Program-made: the position numbers and the translations under genes | Source of the DNA: Leptofilum sp050292445 | GTDB taxonomy: Bacteria; Chloroflexota; Anaerolineae; Promineifilales; Promineifilaceae | Length of the DNA stretch: 23,008 nt | Assembly: GCA_050292445.1 (NCBI GenBank) | Contig: JBNKLQ010000074.1 | Coordinates: forward strand, 1 to 23,008 | Reading direction: 5' to 3' | Part shown: positions 1-7,654 of the stretch, in pieces | Numbering within the stretch: the stretch's first letter is position 1 | Layout: every line of letters begins with the position of its first letter | Notes under the pieces: model-generated | Told to the model about the DNA's origin: nothing | The model's input: the letters and a program-made list of their open reading frames with translations, nothing else | The model's database searches: none

Positions 1-1011
1 CAGTTGCAAATAATTTCGCTGTAACTGCTGTCGTCGCACTGTCAGCCACTCCTCATACCGATCTTCTGCCAGCAGCTCGCCCTGGTAGAGCAGTTCGGCT
101 GCGTGTAGGTCTGGCAGGGCAACGGCCGTATCCCCTCGTTGTATTTTCTGGCACGCTTTATTGTAGATCGTCTCGAACTGCTCCACATCCACCCAGATTT
201 CCATTTCCGGGTTGAGAAAGTAGCAATCATCCTCAAACAAAACGTGTGAAAAGTCTGGGTAGCCATTTCGCAGCGCCTGCCGCAGCCCGTAAATGGCCAC
301 GTTCAAATTGTTGCGGGCAGCATCGGCAGTGGCCTCCGGCCAAAACTGGGCCATCAGCACTTCTTTGGTAATGCGCTGCTGGCGGTGCAGCAACAGATAT
401 TTGAAGATCGCTTTGCCTTTGCGGCTGGGCCAATCTTCAATAGGATGATCATCTTCATAGACGCGAAACGTCCCCAGGCAGTAAATTGTGAGCTGAGGGC
501 GTGTTGCATCGGCGTTGCTGAAAGGAAGTTCTGGTAGAGATGGTTGGTTAGTGGGCAAAACGGCCGTATCTAACTTCACGATGCCATTTTGTCTTGCCGG
601 GGAGCTTGGTTCCGGGAGCCTGGGTGGCGGCTGTTTCTCACGCTGCCAAAGGCGGCTCACGCGCTGCCAGAAGGTCGGGTGGGTGGTGGAAACGGCCGTA
701 TCCGGCTTAATTTCCATCTTCTCTAACAACTTATTAAGTTCAGCATCCATCTGATCCCGGCGTGTTTCAACTTGCTGGAACGCTTGTTCGTGAAATGACA
801 CCTCTTGCTGAAGTTGATCGCAGCTAGCGCAGAGCTGCCGGGCAGCAGCCAGCAGAGCGGCTTTTTCCACTTCATCATTATGCACCGCTTGCGAATACGC
901 CATTTCCAGGCAGGTTGTTATCTGATCGTATTGATTGTTAGCCAGCAGTGAATGCCATGCACCACGCTTTTTTTCAGGCTCGCGAACAACAACCTCTTCC
1001 GGGGAAAGCAT
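1..1011 (-). CDS. BTAD/SARP-like transcriptional regulator, 3'-truncated by window edge
   Basis: This reading frame is open from an ATG at 1011 to the window edge, giving 337 codons. Residues about 174-248 form an OmpR-like winged helix (LTIYCLGTFRVYEDD start, then SRKGKAIFKYLLLHR and WPEATADAARNNLNVAIYGL), typical of SARP/BTAD regulators. Residues from about 273 (WVDVEQFETIYNKA...) begin a bacterial transcriptional activator domain, an all-helical TPR-like fold, which is cut by the edge. The first 170 residues match no family I recognise. They look helical or coiled-coil around residues 50-100, followed by a Pro-rich linker. SARPs usually start directly with the winged helix, so this long N-terminal extension is unusual. 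A GGAG lies 9 nt upstream of the ATG. The target genes cannot be told from the window. Three ACGGCCGT copies lie in the gene, all read as Thr-Ala-Val. The domain call is secure; the biological role is unknown. Confidence 0.85.
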   Translation of the reverse strand, partial: MLSPEEVVVREPEKKRGAWHSLLANNQYDQITTCLEMAYSQAVHNDEVEKAALLAAARQLCASCDQLQQEVSFHEQAFQQVETRRDQMDAELNKLLEKMEIKPDTAVSTTHPTFWQRVSRLWQREKQPPPRLPEPSSPARQNGIVKLDTAVLPTNQPSLPELPFSNADATRPQLTIYCLGTFRVYEDDHPIEDWPSRKGKAIFKYLLLHRQQRITKEVLMAQFWPEATADAARNNLNVAIYGLRQALRNGYPDFSHVLFEDDCYFLNPEMEIWVDVEQFETIYNKACQKIQRGDTAVALPDLHAAELLYQGELLAEDRYEEWLTVRRQQLQRNYLQL

Positions 1012-1297
1012 TCAAGGACACTCCACTGAACGAGCGCAAACTCACTGATTTTGACATCAACTTAATTCGATTGTTGATACTCTAGATGACGCAAGGGTCG
1101 AAATTTTTGAAGGTTGGTCAAATCTAACGGGTTCACTCGTACCAATCAGTTTTCCGTACTACATCATAACACAAATAGGGGACAAAAAGATAGGTTTTCC
1201 GCCCTCCTCAACACAGTAAACGTAATTCCCATCAATTTTCCCGTACAGCAAGCTTCATGAGCAATTCCCGCTACAAAACCAAGTAAGAATTAATAAC

Positions 1298-1382
1298 TTA
1301 ACCTAGGTTAAATTTAGTTGTCACTGTGGTTAAATTTTGTTATAAACCTACGTTAACTATGGGATTGGCAAAGGTTAAGACT
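1298..1382 (+). promoter_or_regulatory. GGTTAA operator array over the ATPase promoter
   Basis: A perfect 14-bp palindrome TTAACCTAGGTTAA (1298-1311) is followed 45 bp later, centre to centre, by a near copy TAAACCTACGTTAA (1343-1356). GGTTAA half-sites start at 1306, 1328, 1352 (GTTAAC variant) and 1373, so they recur about every 22 bp, close to two helical turns. The array spans a good sigma-70-type promoter. Half-site AGGTTA resembles that of DtxR/IdeR boxes, but the arms are back to back. Binding by the neighbouring DtxR-FeoA protein is inference. Confidence 0.6.
1318..1346 (+). promoter_or_regulatory. Predicted promoter of the P1B-type ATPase
   Basis: TTGTCA (1318-1323) and TATAAA (1341-1346) are separated by 17 nt. 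The expected start near 1353 would give a leader of about 115 nt. The spacer contains TGGTTAAATTTTG (1327-1339), which recurs almost exactly in the feo promoter. Confidence 0.6.
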
Positions 1383-1468
1383 GTGTCCTTTGTCACCGCA
1401 AAAAAGTACAAAAATCAATAACTCCTGAGGACACCCGCGCCTAAAATAAGGGAAAAGGATTTGGCAAT

Positions 1469-3859
1469 ATGAATACGAAGCCCCAAACAGAACATGACGA
1501 GAGCTGTGCCGATCTGATCAATGAGGCCATTACGGATCAAGAAGGCATTGTGCAGGTCAGCTTACATCCACAAGACGGCCGTCTCGAAATCGACTTTGAC
1601 CCTGCTAAAGTATCTGAACCCGCTGTAGAAAAAGTGGCACAGCAAGTTAGCCCCATCCTGCAAGAGCGTTGGCATACCTGCACCATGCGGTTAGGCCGTA
1701 AGGGTGGCCGGGCCTGCGAATCCTGTGCTTTAGGACTAGAAAGAAACCTGAACGAGCTGCCCGGTGTGCGGCGAGCGACCGCCAGCTATCTGGGAGGCGC
1801 ACTTTCTGTCACCTACAATAATAAGATCATCTCCCCAGACGAAATTTCTCGTCACGTGCAACAAATGGGCGTAACGGTGACTCCTTCCGCCGCAGAAATA
1901 GCGCCAGATGCACCCGCGCCCTCTGCACCAGCCTCACCTTTGCGACGTGCCTGGGACTGGCTGGTAGACGGCCGTCTCGAAGCCATCTTCACCGCCATCA
2001 CCCTCATTACCATGATTGGCGGCCTCATTGCCGAACAGCAGGAAGCTGCTACTGCCGCTGCTGTGCTATTTGTGATTGCCTACATCGCAGGCGGCACGTT
2101 TGGCTTGCAGGGTGGCCTTGAGTCGCTGCGCAACCGCACCATCGACGTTGATTTGCTCATGATTTTGGCAGCCGTAGGTGCCGCCCTTGTCGGCCAGCCG
2201 TTTGAAGGCGCTATGCTGCTCTTCCTCTTCTCGCTGTCCAATGTGCTGCAAGATTTTGCCATGGACCGCACCCGCAACGCCATCAAGGCGCTGATGGAAC
2301 TGCGTCCGGCACAGGCCTTGGTGCGGCGCGGCAATAACACCTACCTGCTGCCCATCGAAAAAGTGGTCGTCAGCGACCGCATTATTGTGAAGCCAGGTGA
2401 ACGACTGCCCTTAGATGGTGTGGTGGTGGACGGCCGTTCCGCCATCGACCAATCTTCCATCACCGGGGAATCCATGCCGGTGAGCAAAAACGTGGGTGAC
2501 ACTGTCTTTGCCGGGACGATTAATAAAAACGGCAGCCTGGAAATCCGCGTTACTAAGCTGGCTAAAGATTCCACCCTGGCCAAACTCATCCAGATGGTGG
2601 AAGAAGCCCACAGCGAAAAAGCTGAAACGCAACGCTTTATTGACACCGCCGAGCAATATTACGCCATCGGCGTTATCGTCCTCACCGCGCTGGTTGCCGT
2701 CATACCCATGGTTTTCTGGCAAGAGGCGTTTAGCGAAGCGTTCTATCGGGCAATGACCGTCATGGTCGCCGCTTCGCCCTGCGCCATCGTCATCAGCACG
2801 CCCGCGACGGTGCTTTCCGCCATCGGCAACGGCGCGCGGCGTGGCATTTTGTTCAAAGGCGGCGTCTACGTGGAAAACGCAGCCACCATCAAAGTGATTG
2901 CCTTCGACAAAACCGGCACGCTCACCAAAGGCGAACCGGAAGTCACCGACATCGTATCGCTCGACGGCCAAACCAGCGAAAATGAGTTGTTGGCCCTGGC
3001 CGCCGCAGTCGAAGCCAAATCAGAACATCCACTGGCTCAAGCCACCATGAAAGCAGCCCAGCAGCGCGAACTGAGCTGGGCCGAAGCCACCAATTTTGAA
3101 GCCACGACCGGGCAAGGGGTACAGGCCACCGTCGCCGAGCAGCACATCTGGATTGGCAACGGCCGTTTCTTCGAAAAATTCAATCCTGTGGGGCTAGAAA
3201 AAGCTGAAGCCGAACTGGACCGGCTGCAAAATCTGGGCAAAACCAGCGTGCTTATGGCCGAAGTAGATGAGACGACCGGAACGGCCGTCCTCCTGGGCAT
3301 CCTGGCCTACGCCGACGTGATTCGCCCCGACGCGCCTGATGTGATTCGTGCCCTGCATGCCAACGGCGTGGAGCACGTGGTCATGCTCACCGGCGACAAC
3401 GACGCCGTGGCTAAGCAGATTGCCGCTCAGGTAGGCGTCGATGACTATTTTGCCGATTTGCTGCCGGAAGATAAGGTAACGGCCGTTAAAAAAGTGCGTG
3501 AGCGGTACGGCCCAGTCGCCATGGTGGGCGACGGTGTCAACGATGCCCCTGCCCTGGCCACGGCCGACATTGGCATTGCTATGGGTGCCGCCGGAACCGA
3601 CGTGGCGTTGGAAACAGCCGACATCGTCCTCATGTCCGACGACCTGCACAACCTGCCCTACACCATCGGCCTCAGCCGCAAAACGCGGCAAACACTGCTG
3701 CAAAATCTTGGCTTTGCCATCTTCATGATTTTGCTCATGCTGGGCACCATCTTCTTCTCTGGCCTGGCCCTGCCCGCCGCCGTAGTTGGCCACGAAGGCG
3801 GCACGGTACTTGTCTCACTGAATGGCCTGCGCATGTTGGGCTACAAACCCAAGAGTTAA
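1469..3859 (+). CDS. P1B-4-type heavy-metal translocating ATPase (probable Fe/Co/Zn efflux)
   Basis: A 796-residue cation pump predicted to export a transition metal from the cytoplasm using ATP. It has the actuator motif TGES (332-335), the SPC metal-binding motif in a transmembrane helix (436-438), phosphorylation motif D480KTGT, HP (520-521), and GDGVND (687-692). HEGGT (775-779) lies near the C-terminus. SPC together with HEGGT defines the P1B-4 subclass, whose known members (CoaT, CtpD, PfeT) move Co, Fe or Zn. The N-terminus carries a ferredoxin-like HMA domain with C83-E-S-C86, preceded by a region resembling a second, Cys-less HMA domain. Many P1B-4 pumps lack such domains. The start follows an AAGGA about 10 nt upstream. 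The operator array upstream and the feo operon downstream favour iron export, but the substrate is inferred. A strong terminator follows. Confidence 0.93.
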   Translation: MNTKPQTEHDESCADLINEAITDQEGIVQVSLHPQDGRLEIDFDPAKVSEPAVEKVAQQVSPILQERWHTCTMRLGRKGGRACESCALGLERNLNELPGVRRATASYLGGALSVTYNNKIISPDEISRHVQQMGVTVTPSAAEIAPDAPAPSAPASPLRRAWDWLVDGRLEAIFTAITLITMIGGLIAEQQEAATAAAVLFVIAYIAGGTFGLQGGLESLRNRTIDVDLLMILAAVGAALVGQPFEGAMLLFLFSLSNVLQDFAMDRTRNAIKALMELRPAQALVRRGNNTYLLPIEKVVVSDRIIVKPGERLPLDGVVVDGRSAIDQSSITGESMPVSKNVGDTVFAGTINKNGSLEIRVTKLAKDSTLAKLIQMVEEAHSEKAETQRFIDTAEQYYAIGVIVLTALVAVIPMVFWQEAFSEAFYRAMTVMVAASPCAIVISTPATVLSAIGNGARRGILFKGGVYVENAATIKVIAFDKTGTLTKGEPEVTDIVSLDGQTSENELLALAAAVEAKSEHPLAQATMKAAQQRELSWAEATNFEATTGQGVQATVAEQHIWIGNGRFFEKFNPVGLEKAEAELDRLQNLGKTSVLMAEVDETTGTAVLLGILAYADVIRPDAPDVIRALHANGVEHVVMLTGDNDAVAKQIAAQVGVDDYFADLLPEDKVTAVKKVRERYGPVAMVGDGVNDAPALATADIGIAMGAAGTDVALETADIVLMSDDLHNLPYTIGLSRKTRQTLLQNLGFAIFMILLMLGTIFFSGLALPAAVVGHEGGTVLVSLNGLRMLGYKPKS

Positions 3860-3955
3860 TTGTAAATGGTGAATTGTGAACGCTTAAATGTTCACAATGT
3901 TTACGGCTAGCTTTCATTCACAATTCACTATTAATTGTTCACAATTCATAATTTG
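3860..3955. repeat. Short repeats of TTCACAATT / AATTGTGAA type
   Basis: Between the ATPase stop and the terminator there are repeated words on both strands: AATTGTGAA, TTCACAATG, TTCACAATT and again TTCACAATT, mixed with AATGGTGAATTG and CACTATTAATTG. These are 7-mer-based intergenic repeats of the kind found in many cyanobacterial and Chloroflexota genomes. No ORF fits here. Confidence 0.55.
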
Positions 3956-3998
3956 AGAAACAGCGCCCAAACACAAAAGAGGCGCTGTTTCTTTTTTT
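3956..3998 (+). terminator. Rho-independent terminator after the ATPase gene
   Basis: A perfect 12-bp stem (3956-3967 with 3981-3992; core AAACAGCGCC / GGCGCTGTTT) has a 13-nt loop and runs into T7 (3992-3998). It separates the ATPase transcript from the feo promoter, which starts 3 nt downstream. Confidence 0.9.
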
Positions 3999-4000
3999 GC

Positions 4001-4028
4001 TTGACACAGGTCAAATTTTGCATAAAAT
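4001..4028 (+). promoter_or_regulatory. Predicted feo operon promoter with operator-like motifs
   Basis: TTGACA (4001-4006) and TAAAAT (4023-4028) have a 16-nt spacer. The spacer holds AGGTCAAATTTTG (4008-4020), 11 of 13 identical to the box inside the ATPase promoter (1327-1339). Overlapping the -35 is an inverted repeat TTGAC-N4-GTCAA (4001-4014), similar in layout to Crp/Fnr-family sites (FNR consensus TTGAT-N4-ATCAA). Which protein binds is not known. Confidence 0.6.
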
Positions 4029-4077
4029 ATGATGAAGTGAAAATAATTTTTAGGTGTATCAAAATATTGGGTGAACC

Positions 4078-5118
4078 ATGACAAGTGATCCAGCAATTTT
4101 ACTTTTAATTGGGGTAGGCATTTTGGGGATAACGGCCGTTATCCTCTGGCCAGAAAAAGGTCTCCTCTCCCGCTGGCAGCAGGCCAGCCAAATGACGGAT
4201 CGGGCCAGACGCGAAGATGCCCTCAAACATATTTACAAGTCCCAGCAAAAAGGTCGCCGCCCTACTTTAGAAAGTATCGCCGGTGCCCTCAGCATCGGCA
4301 CAAATGAAGCCACCGAACTGCTGGTCCAGATGCAAGCCAGCCAGCTGTTACACTTGCAAGGTGACGACATTGACCTGACCCCCGATGGGCTGGAATCTGC
4401 CCTACACATCATTCGGGCCCATCGGCTGTGGGAACGGTATCTGGCAGAAAAAACCGGCTTTGATGAAGCAGAATGGCACAGTCAGGCAGAGCGGCAGGAG
4501 CACCAGCTAACCCCAGAAGCAGCCAATGCCCTGGCTGCACGCCTGGGCCACCCCACCCATGATCCACACGGAGATCCCATACCCAGCGCCGAGGGCAACT
4601 ATGTCTACCACGGCGGGCAACCCTTGAACCAGCTGCCTGTCAATACACCAGCCCGCATTGTACATCTGGAAGATGAACCGGAAGCGGTTTATGCACAGCT
4701 AGCAGCCGAAGGGCTGCATCCAGGTCAAATAGTGCGTCTCATCGAAAGCAACAGCACCCGCATCCGCTTTTGGGCCAATGGGAATGAGCATGTGCTTGCC
4801 CCAATAGTAGCCCGCAACATTTCAGTGGTGCCGATGCCGGTTGATGCTGGGGAACAAACGGCCGTTGACGACAAACTCATTGGCACCCGGCTCTCTGAAC
4901 TATCTTTGGGCGAGACGGGAGAAGTGATTCGCATCTCAGCCAACTGTCGCGGGGCAGAACGCCGCCGCTTTATGGATTTGGGGATTTTGCCGGGAACGGC
5001 CGTTACCGCCGAAATGCGCAGCCCAAGTGGAGAACCCACCGCCTACCGCATCCGCGATGCCATCATTGCTTTGCGGTCTAATCAAGCAAATCATATTTAT
5101 GTAAAGCAATCTGGCTAA
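4078..5118 (+). CDS. Membrane-anchored DtxR/MntR-like metal-dependent regulator fused to FeoA
   Basis: This 346-residue protein has four parts: a hydrophobic segment at residues 7-24, a DtxR-type winged helix (about 40-105), a metal-binding/dimerisation domain (about 108-175), and two SH3-like domains. The last of these (about 267-342) is a FeoA domain, with the typical RRFMDLGILPGTAV stretch. Probable metal ligands match DtxR/MntR: H115, E119, H134, E138, E141 and H142. Glu138 sits where DtxR has Cys102, as in MntR-like members. Family knowledge suggests Fe(II) or Mn(II) sensing and repression of uptake genes. The FeoA part may support FeoB. The start ATG has GGGTGA close upstream. The next in-frame ATG (4192) would remove the membrane helix but has no good ribosome site. 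A membrane-tethered DtxR is unusual. It is first in the feo operon, 87 nt before feoB. Confidence 0.85.
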   Translation: MTSDPAILLLIGVGILGITAVILWPEKGLLSRWQQASQMTDRARREDALKHIYKSQQKGRRPTLESIAGALSIGTNEATELLVQMQASQLLHLQGDDIDLTPDGLESALHIIRAHRLWERYLAEKTGFDEAEWHSQAERQEHQLTPEAANALAARLGHPTHDPHGDPIPSAEGNYVYHGGQPLNQLPVNTPARIVHLEDEPEAVYAQLAAEGLHPGQIVRLIESNSTRIRFWANGNEHVLAPIVARNISVVPMPVDAGEQTAVDDKLIGTRLSELSLGETGEVIRISANCRGAERRRFMDLGILPGTAVTAEMRSPSGEPTAYRIRDAIIALRSNQANHIYVKQSG

Positions 5119-5129
5119 TCTGTAGCCAA

Positions 5130-5181
5130 ATTTTCCCGGAAACTTTGACAATAGTTCATCACAAACAATTTCCGGGAAAAT
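5130..5181. repeat. TTTCCCGGAAA-type inverted repeat, copy 1
   Basis: Perfect 13-bp arms ATTTTCCCGGAAA (5130-5142) and TTTCCGGGAAAAT (5169-5181) are separated by 26 nt, between the feoA-type gene and feoB. There is no T-run after the hairpin, so it is not a standard terminator. Two related copies lie at 7655-7711 and 21968-22020. It could be a REP/MITE-like element, or an mRNA hairpin that tunes expression within the operon. Confidence 0.75.
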
Positions 5182-5205
5182 GTAAAGAAAAACGGAAGTA
5201 AACCT

Positions 5206-6069
5206 ATGGAAACAAAACTAAAAACACCCCAACCCACCGCCTCAGGCTGCGAAGGTTGCCCCATGCACAATGCAGGCAATTTACGCAAGCTAGGCGTGAA
5301 CATGGAAAATTCAGATTTTGTCATTGCCCTGGCAGGTAATCCCAACACCGGCAAGAGCACCGTTTTTAACGCGCTCACCGGGCTACGGCAGCACACCGGC
5401 AACTGGCCGGGCAAAACCGTTACTCGCGCCGAGGGCGGCTTCAGCTATGGCGACAAGCAGTACAAGATTGTCGATTTGCCCGGCACCTATTCGTTGCTCT
5501 CCACTAGCCTGGACGAGGAAGTCGCCCGCGACTTCATTTTGTTCGGCCAGCCAGACGTGACCGTAATTGTCGTGGATGCCACTCGACTAGAGCGTAACTT
5601 GAATTTAGTGCTACAAGTGTTAGAAATTACAGATCGAGCCGTTGTGTGTCTCAACCTGATTGATGAAGCTCGCCGCCACAAACTCACGGTTGATGAGCGA
5701 CGGTTGGCAAGGGATTTAGGCGTGCCAGTGGTGCCCACGTCCGCACGGCAAGGCGAAGGGTTACAAGACCTCCTGGCTGCCATTCACGATGTAGCCACTG
5801 GCCAAACCATCTGCAAACCATATCGTGTTAAAACAGAATCTCCGGGCATTCAGCAGGCACTGGCCACCTTAGTACCGCAAATAGAGGCAGCTTTCCCTGG
5901 CTTGCCCAACGCCCGCTGGGTGGCCTTACGGCTACTAGATGGCGATGAACGGCTAATGCAGGCCGTGCGCCAGGGCGAATTGGGCGACCTGACTCGCCCA
6001 GAACTGGTGTCTCTTAATACACAAACGGCCGTACCAAACCAAAACATCCCCCTGGAGGCAATATCATGA
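5206..6069 (+). CDS. feoB: FeoB N-terminal GTPase half of split ferrous iron transporter
   Basis: A 287-residue cytoplasmic G protein of the FeoB family that would control Fe(II) uptake by the permease half encoded next. The G-motifs are clear: G1 GNPNTGKST (44-52), G3 DLPG (90-93), G4 NLID (150-153) and G5 TSA (178-180). The region after about residue 200 corresponds to the helical GDI/linker domain. An N-terminal C15-E-G-C18 pair precedes the G domain, which could bind metal or be redox-active. Most FeoB proteins are one chain of about 700-800 residues; here the chain stops after the soluble domain. The stop overlaps the next gene's start by 4 nt (ATGA), so the halves are likely translationally coupled. 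The start is supported by GGAAG about 8 nt upstream. Confidence 0.92.
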   Translation: METKLKTPQPTASGCEGCPMHNAGNLRKLGVNMENSDFVIALAGNPNTGKSTVFNALTGLRQHTGNWPGKTVTRAEGGFSYGDKQYKIVDLPGTYSLLSTSLDEEVARDFILFGQPDVTVIVVDATRLERNLNLVLQVLEITDRAVVCLNLIDEARRHKLTVDERRLARDLGVPVVPTSARQGEGLQDLLAAIHDVATGQTICKPYRVKTESPGIQQALATLVPQIEAAFPGLPNARWVALRLLDGDERLMQAVRQGELGDLTRPELVSLNTQTAVPNQNIPLEAIS

Positions 6070-7499
6070 CAACGATAAACCCAACTGCCAATCCAAACGA
6101 TATTTTAAAAACGGCCGAATCCCTGCGTTGGCAAATCGGCCCGGAGTTCCACGAACAACTCATGGAAGGCATCTACACCGAAGCGGCCCAGCTGGCCGAC
6201 CGGGCTGTGACCCGCCCCGACGAAAAACCTCGCTTCGACCTGGATCGCACCATCGACAAGATTGTGACCAGCCGCGTTTGGGGCTTTCCCATGATGCTTC
6301 TGCTGTTTACGATTGTTTTCTGGTTAACGATTAGTGGGGCCAACGTACCCTCCGCGATGTTGTCCTCACTGCTCATCGATAAAGCCGTTCCCCTGCTCCA
6401 TCAGGGGGCCGACTGGCTCAGCCTGCCCTGGTGGATTAGCGGCTTTCTCATCGACGGCATGTATCTGGCTACCGCCTGGGTGGTCAGCGTGATGCTGCCG
6501 CCAATGGCCATCTTTTTCCCGCTGTTTACCTTGCTGGAAGATTTTGGCTATCTGCCCCGCGTGGCATTTAACCTGGATAACATTTTTCGCAAGTCTGGGG
6601 CACATGGCAAGCAGGCGCTGAGTATGATGATGGGTTTTGGCTGCAACGCTGCGGGGGTGGTGGCAACACGCATCATCGATAGCCCGCGTGAACGGATTAT
6701 TGCCATCATTACCAATAATTTTGCGCTGTGCAACGGCCGTTGGCCTACACAAATTCTCATTGCCTCCATCTTTATGGGTGGGTTGGTGCCGGCCTATCTG
6801 GGCGGCCTCATTTCGGCCTTGTCGGTGGTGGGGATTGCCCTGCTGGGGGTGCTGCTCAGTTTTGTCGTTTCCTGGGGATTATCCCGTACGATGCTGAAAG
6901 GTGAAGTCTCTACGTTTAGCCTGGAACTGCCTCCTTACCGGCCGCCACGCGTCTGGCAAACCATTTACACGTCGGTGATTGACCGCACGTTGATTGTGCT
7001 GTGGCGCGCTGTGGTGTTTGCCTTGCCTGCCGGGGCAGTCATCTGGCTCAGCGCCAACATTACCATCGGGGGCACCAGCATCGCTGAGTATCTGATCAAT
7101 TTCCTCAACCCGCTGGGCATTCTGATTGGGCTAAACGGCGTTATCTTAGTGGCCTACATCGTGGCTATTCCGGCCAACGAAATTGTCATTCCCACTATTT
7201 TAATGTTAACGGTATTAGTCACCGGCGTTGGTGGCGGTGAGGGTGCTGGCGTGATGTTCGAGCTGGAATCGCAGGCGGATACGCTGGCCTTGTTCCATGC
7301 CGGTGGCTGGACATTGTTAACGGCCGTAAACCTGATGCTCTTCTCTCTGCTACACAATCCTTGCAGCACCACAATTTACACCATTTACCGGGAAACAGGC
7401 AGCAAAAAGTGGACGGCCGTTTCCGTCCTTCTGCCACTGGCGATGGGGTTTGTGGTAACCTTTTTTGTGGCGCAGATTTGGCGGTTATTTACTGGATAA
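6066..7499 (+). CDS. feoB: FeoB transmembrane permease half of split ferrous iron transporter
   Basis: This 477-residue protein is the membrane part of FeoB. The first 55 residues are a soluble linker that continues the GDI region. The RVWGFPMM junction leads into a bundle of about eight or more hydrophobic helices. Conserved FeoB signatures are present in altered form: GFGCNAAGV (Cys193; usually GCNVPA), LCNGRWPTQ (Cys222) and NPCSTTIYTIYRETGS (Cys433). Its own GGAGG (6053-6057) stands 8 nt before the ATG, and the start overlaps the stop of the GTPase gene. This suggests a genuine two-chain FeoB rather than a sequencing frameshift. Both halves must assemble at the inner membrane to carry Fe(II). 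Three ACGGCCGT copies lie in the gene, one of them encoding the NGR next to Cys222. Confidence 0.92.
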   Translation: MTTINPTANPNDILKTAESLRWQIGPEFHEQLMEGIYTEAAQLADRAVTRPDEKPRFDLDRTIDKIVTSRVWGFPMMLLLFTIVFWLTISGANVPSAMLSSLLIDKAVPLLHQGADWLSLPWWISGFLIDGMYLATAWVVSVMLPPMAIFFPLFTLLEDFGYLPRVAFNLDNIFRKSGAHGKQALSMMMGFGCNAAGVVATRIIDSPRERIIAIITNNFALCNGRWPTQILIASIFMGGLVPAYLGGLISALSVVGIALLGVLLSFVVSWGLSRTMLKGEVSTFSLELPPYRPPRVWQTIYTSVIDRTLIVLWRAVVFALPAGAVIWLSANITIGGTSIAEYLINFLNPLGILIGLNGVILVAYIVAIPANEIVIPTILMLTVLVTGVGGGEGAGVMFELESQADTLALFHAGGWTLLTAVNLMLFSLLHNPCSTTIYTIYRETGSKKWTAVSVLLPLAMGFVVTFFVAQIWRLFTG

Positions 7500-7510
7500 T
7501 CGCTGAATGA

Positions 7511-7560
7511 AACAGTAATTGGGTAATTGAGTAATAATTGCCCAATTACTCGATTACCTG
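7511..7560. repeat. AATTGGGTAATTGAG heptamer repeat, inverted
   Basis: GTAATTGGGTAATTGAGTAA is followed at once by the complementary type ATTGCCCAATTACTCGATTACC, forming an imperfect inverted repeat just after the feoB stop. The same words recur at 20619-20675. It may fold as a hairpin at the 3' end of the feo mRNA, but it has no T-run. Confidence 0.65.
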
Positions 7561-7654
7561 AGTCTGACTAATGCACAGGCCTCTATGAGAAAGTTGGAAT
7601 GCAGACTATGAAAACGTATCATATTTACAGCAAAACAGTCAGACTAGCATAATC

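Larger units (their letters stand above)
1012..1468. other. Intergenic region between divergent regulator and metal ATPase
   Basis: This 457-nt gap has no credible ORF. The left part (1012-1290) holds nothing I recognise beyond the presumed promoter region of the leftward regulator gene. The right part (1298-1382) is an AT-rich array of palindromes and GGTTAA half-sites around a promoter, described separately. Confidence 0.6.

Noticed and set aside
515..754. Short + strand ORF within the BTAD gene
   Set aside because: The minus-strand frame encodes a recognisable regulator through the whole interval; this is a shadow.
998..1008. TTCCGGGGAAA at the start of the BTAD gene as a fourth inverted-repeat copy
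   Set aside because: Only one arm is present, with no partner arm within 80 nt; may be chance.
2411..3793. Long minus-strand open frames (186 and 199 codons) opposite the P-type ATPase
   Set aside because: They mirror the ATPase codons, with His/Gly/Asp-rich composition typical of antisense shadows.
7511..7560. Heptamer repeats as a CRISPR array
   Set aside because: Repeat units are about 7 nt, without regular 20-40 nt unique spacers, and no cas genes are present.
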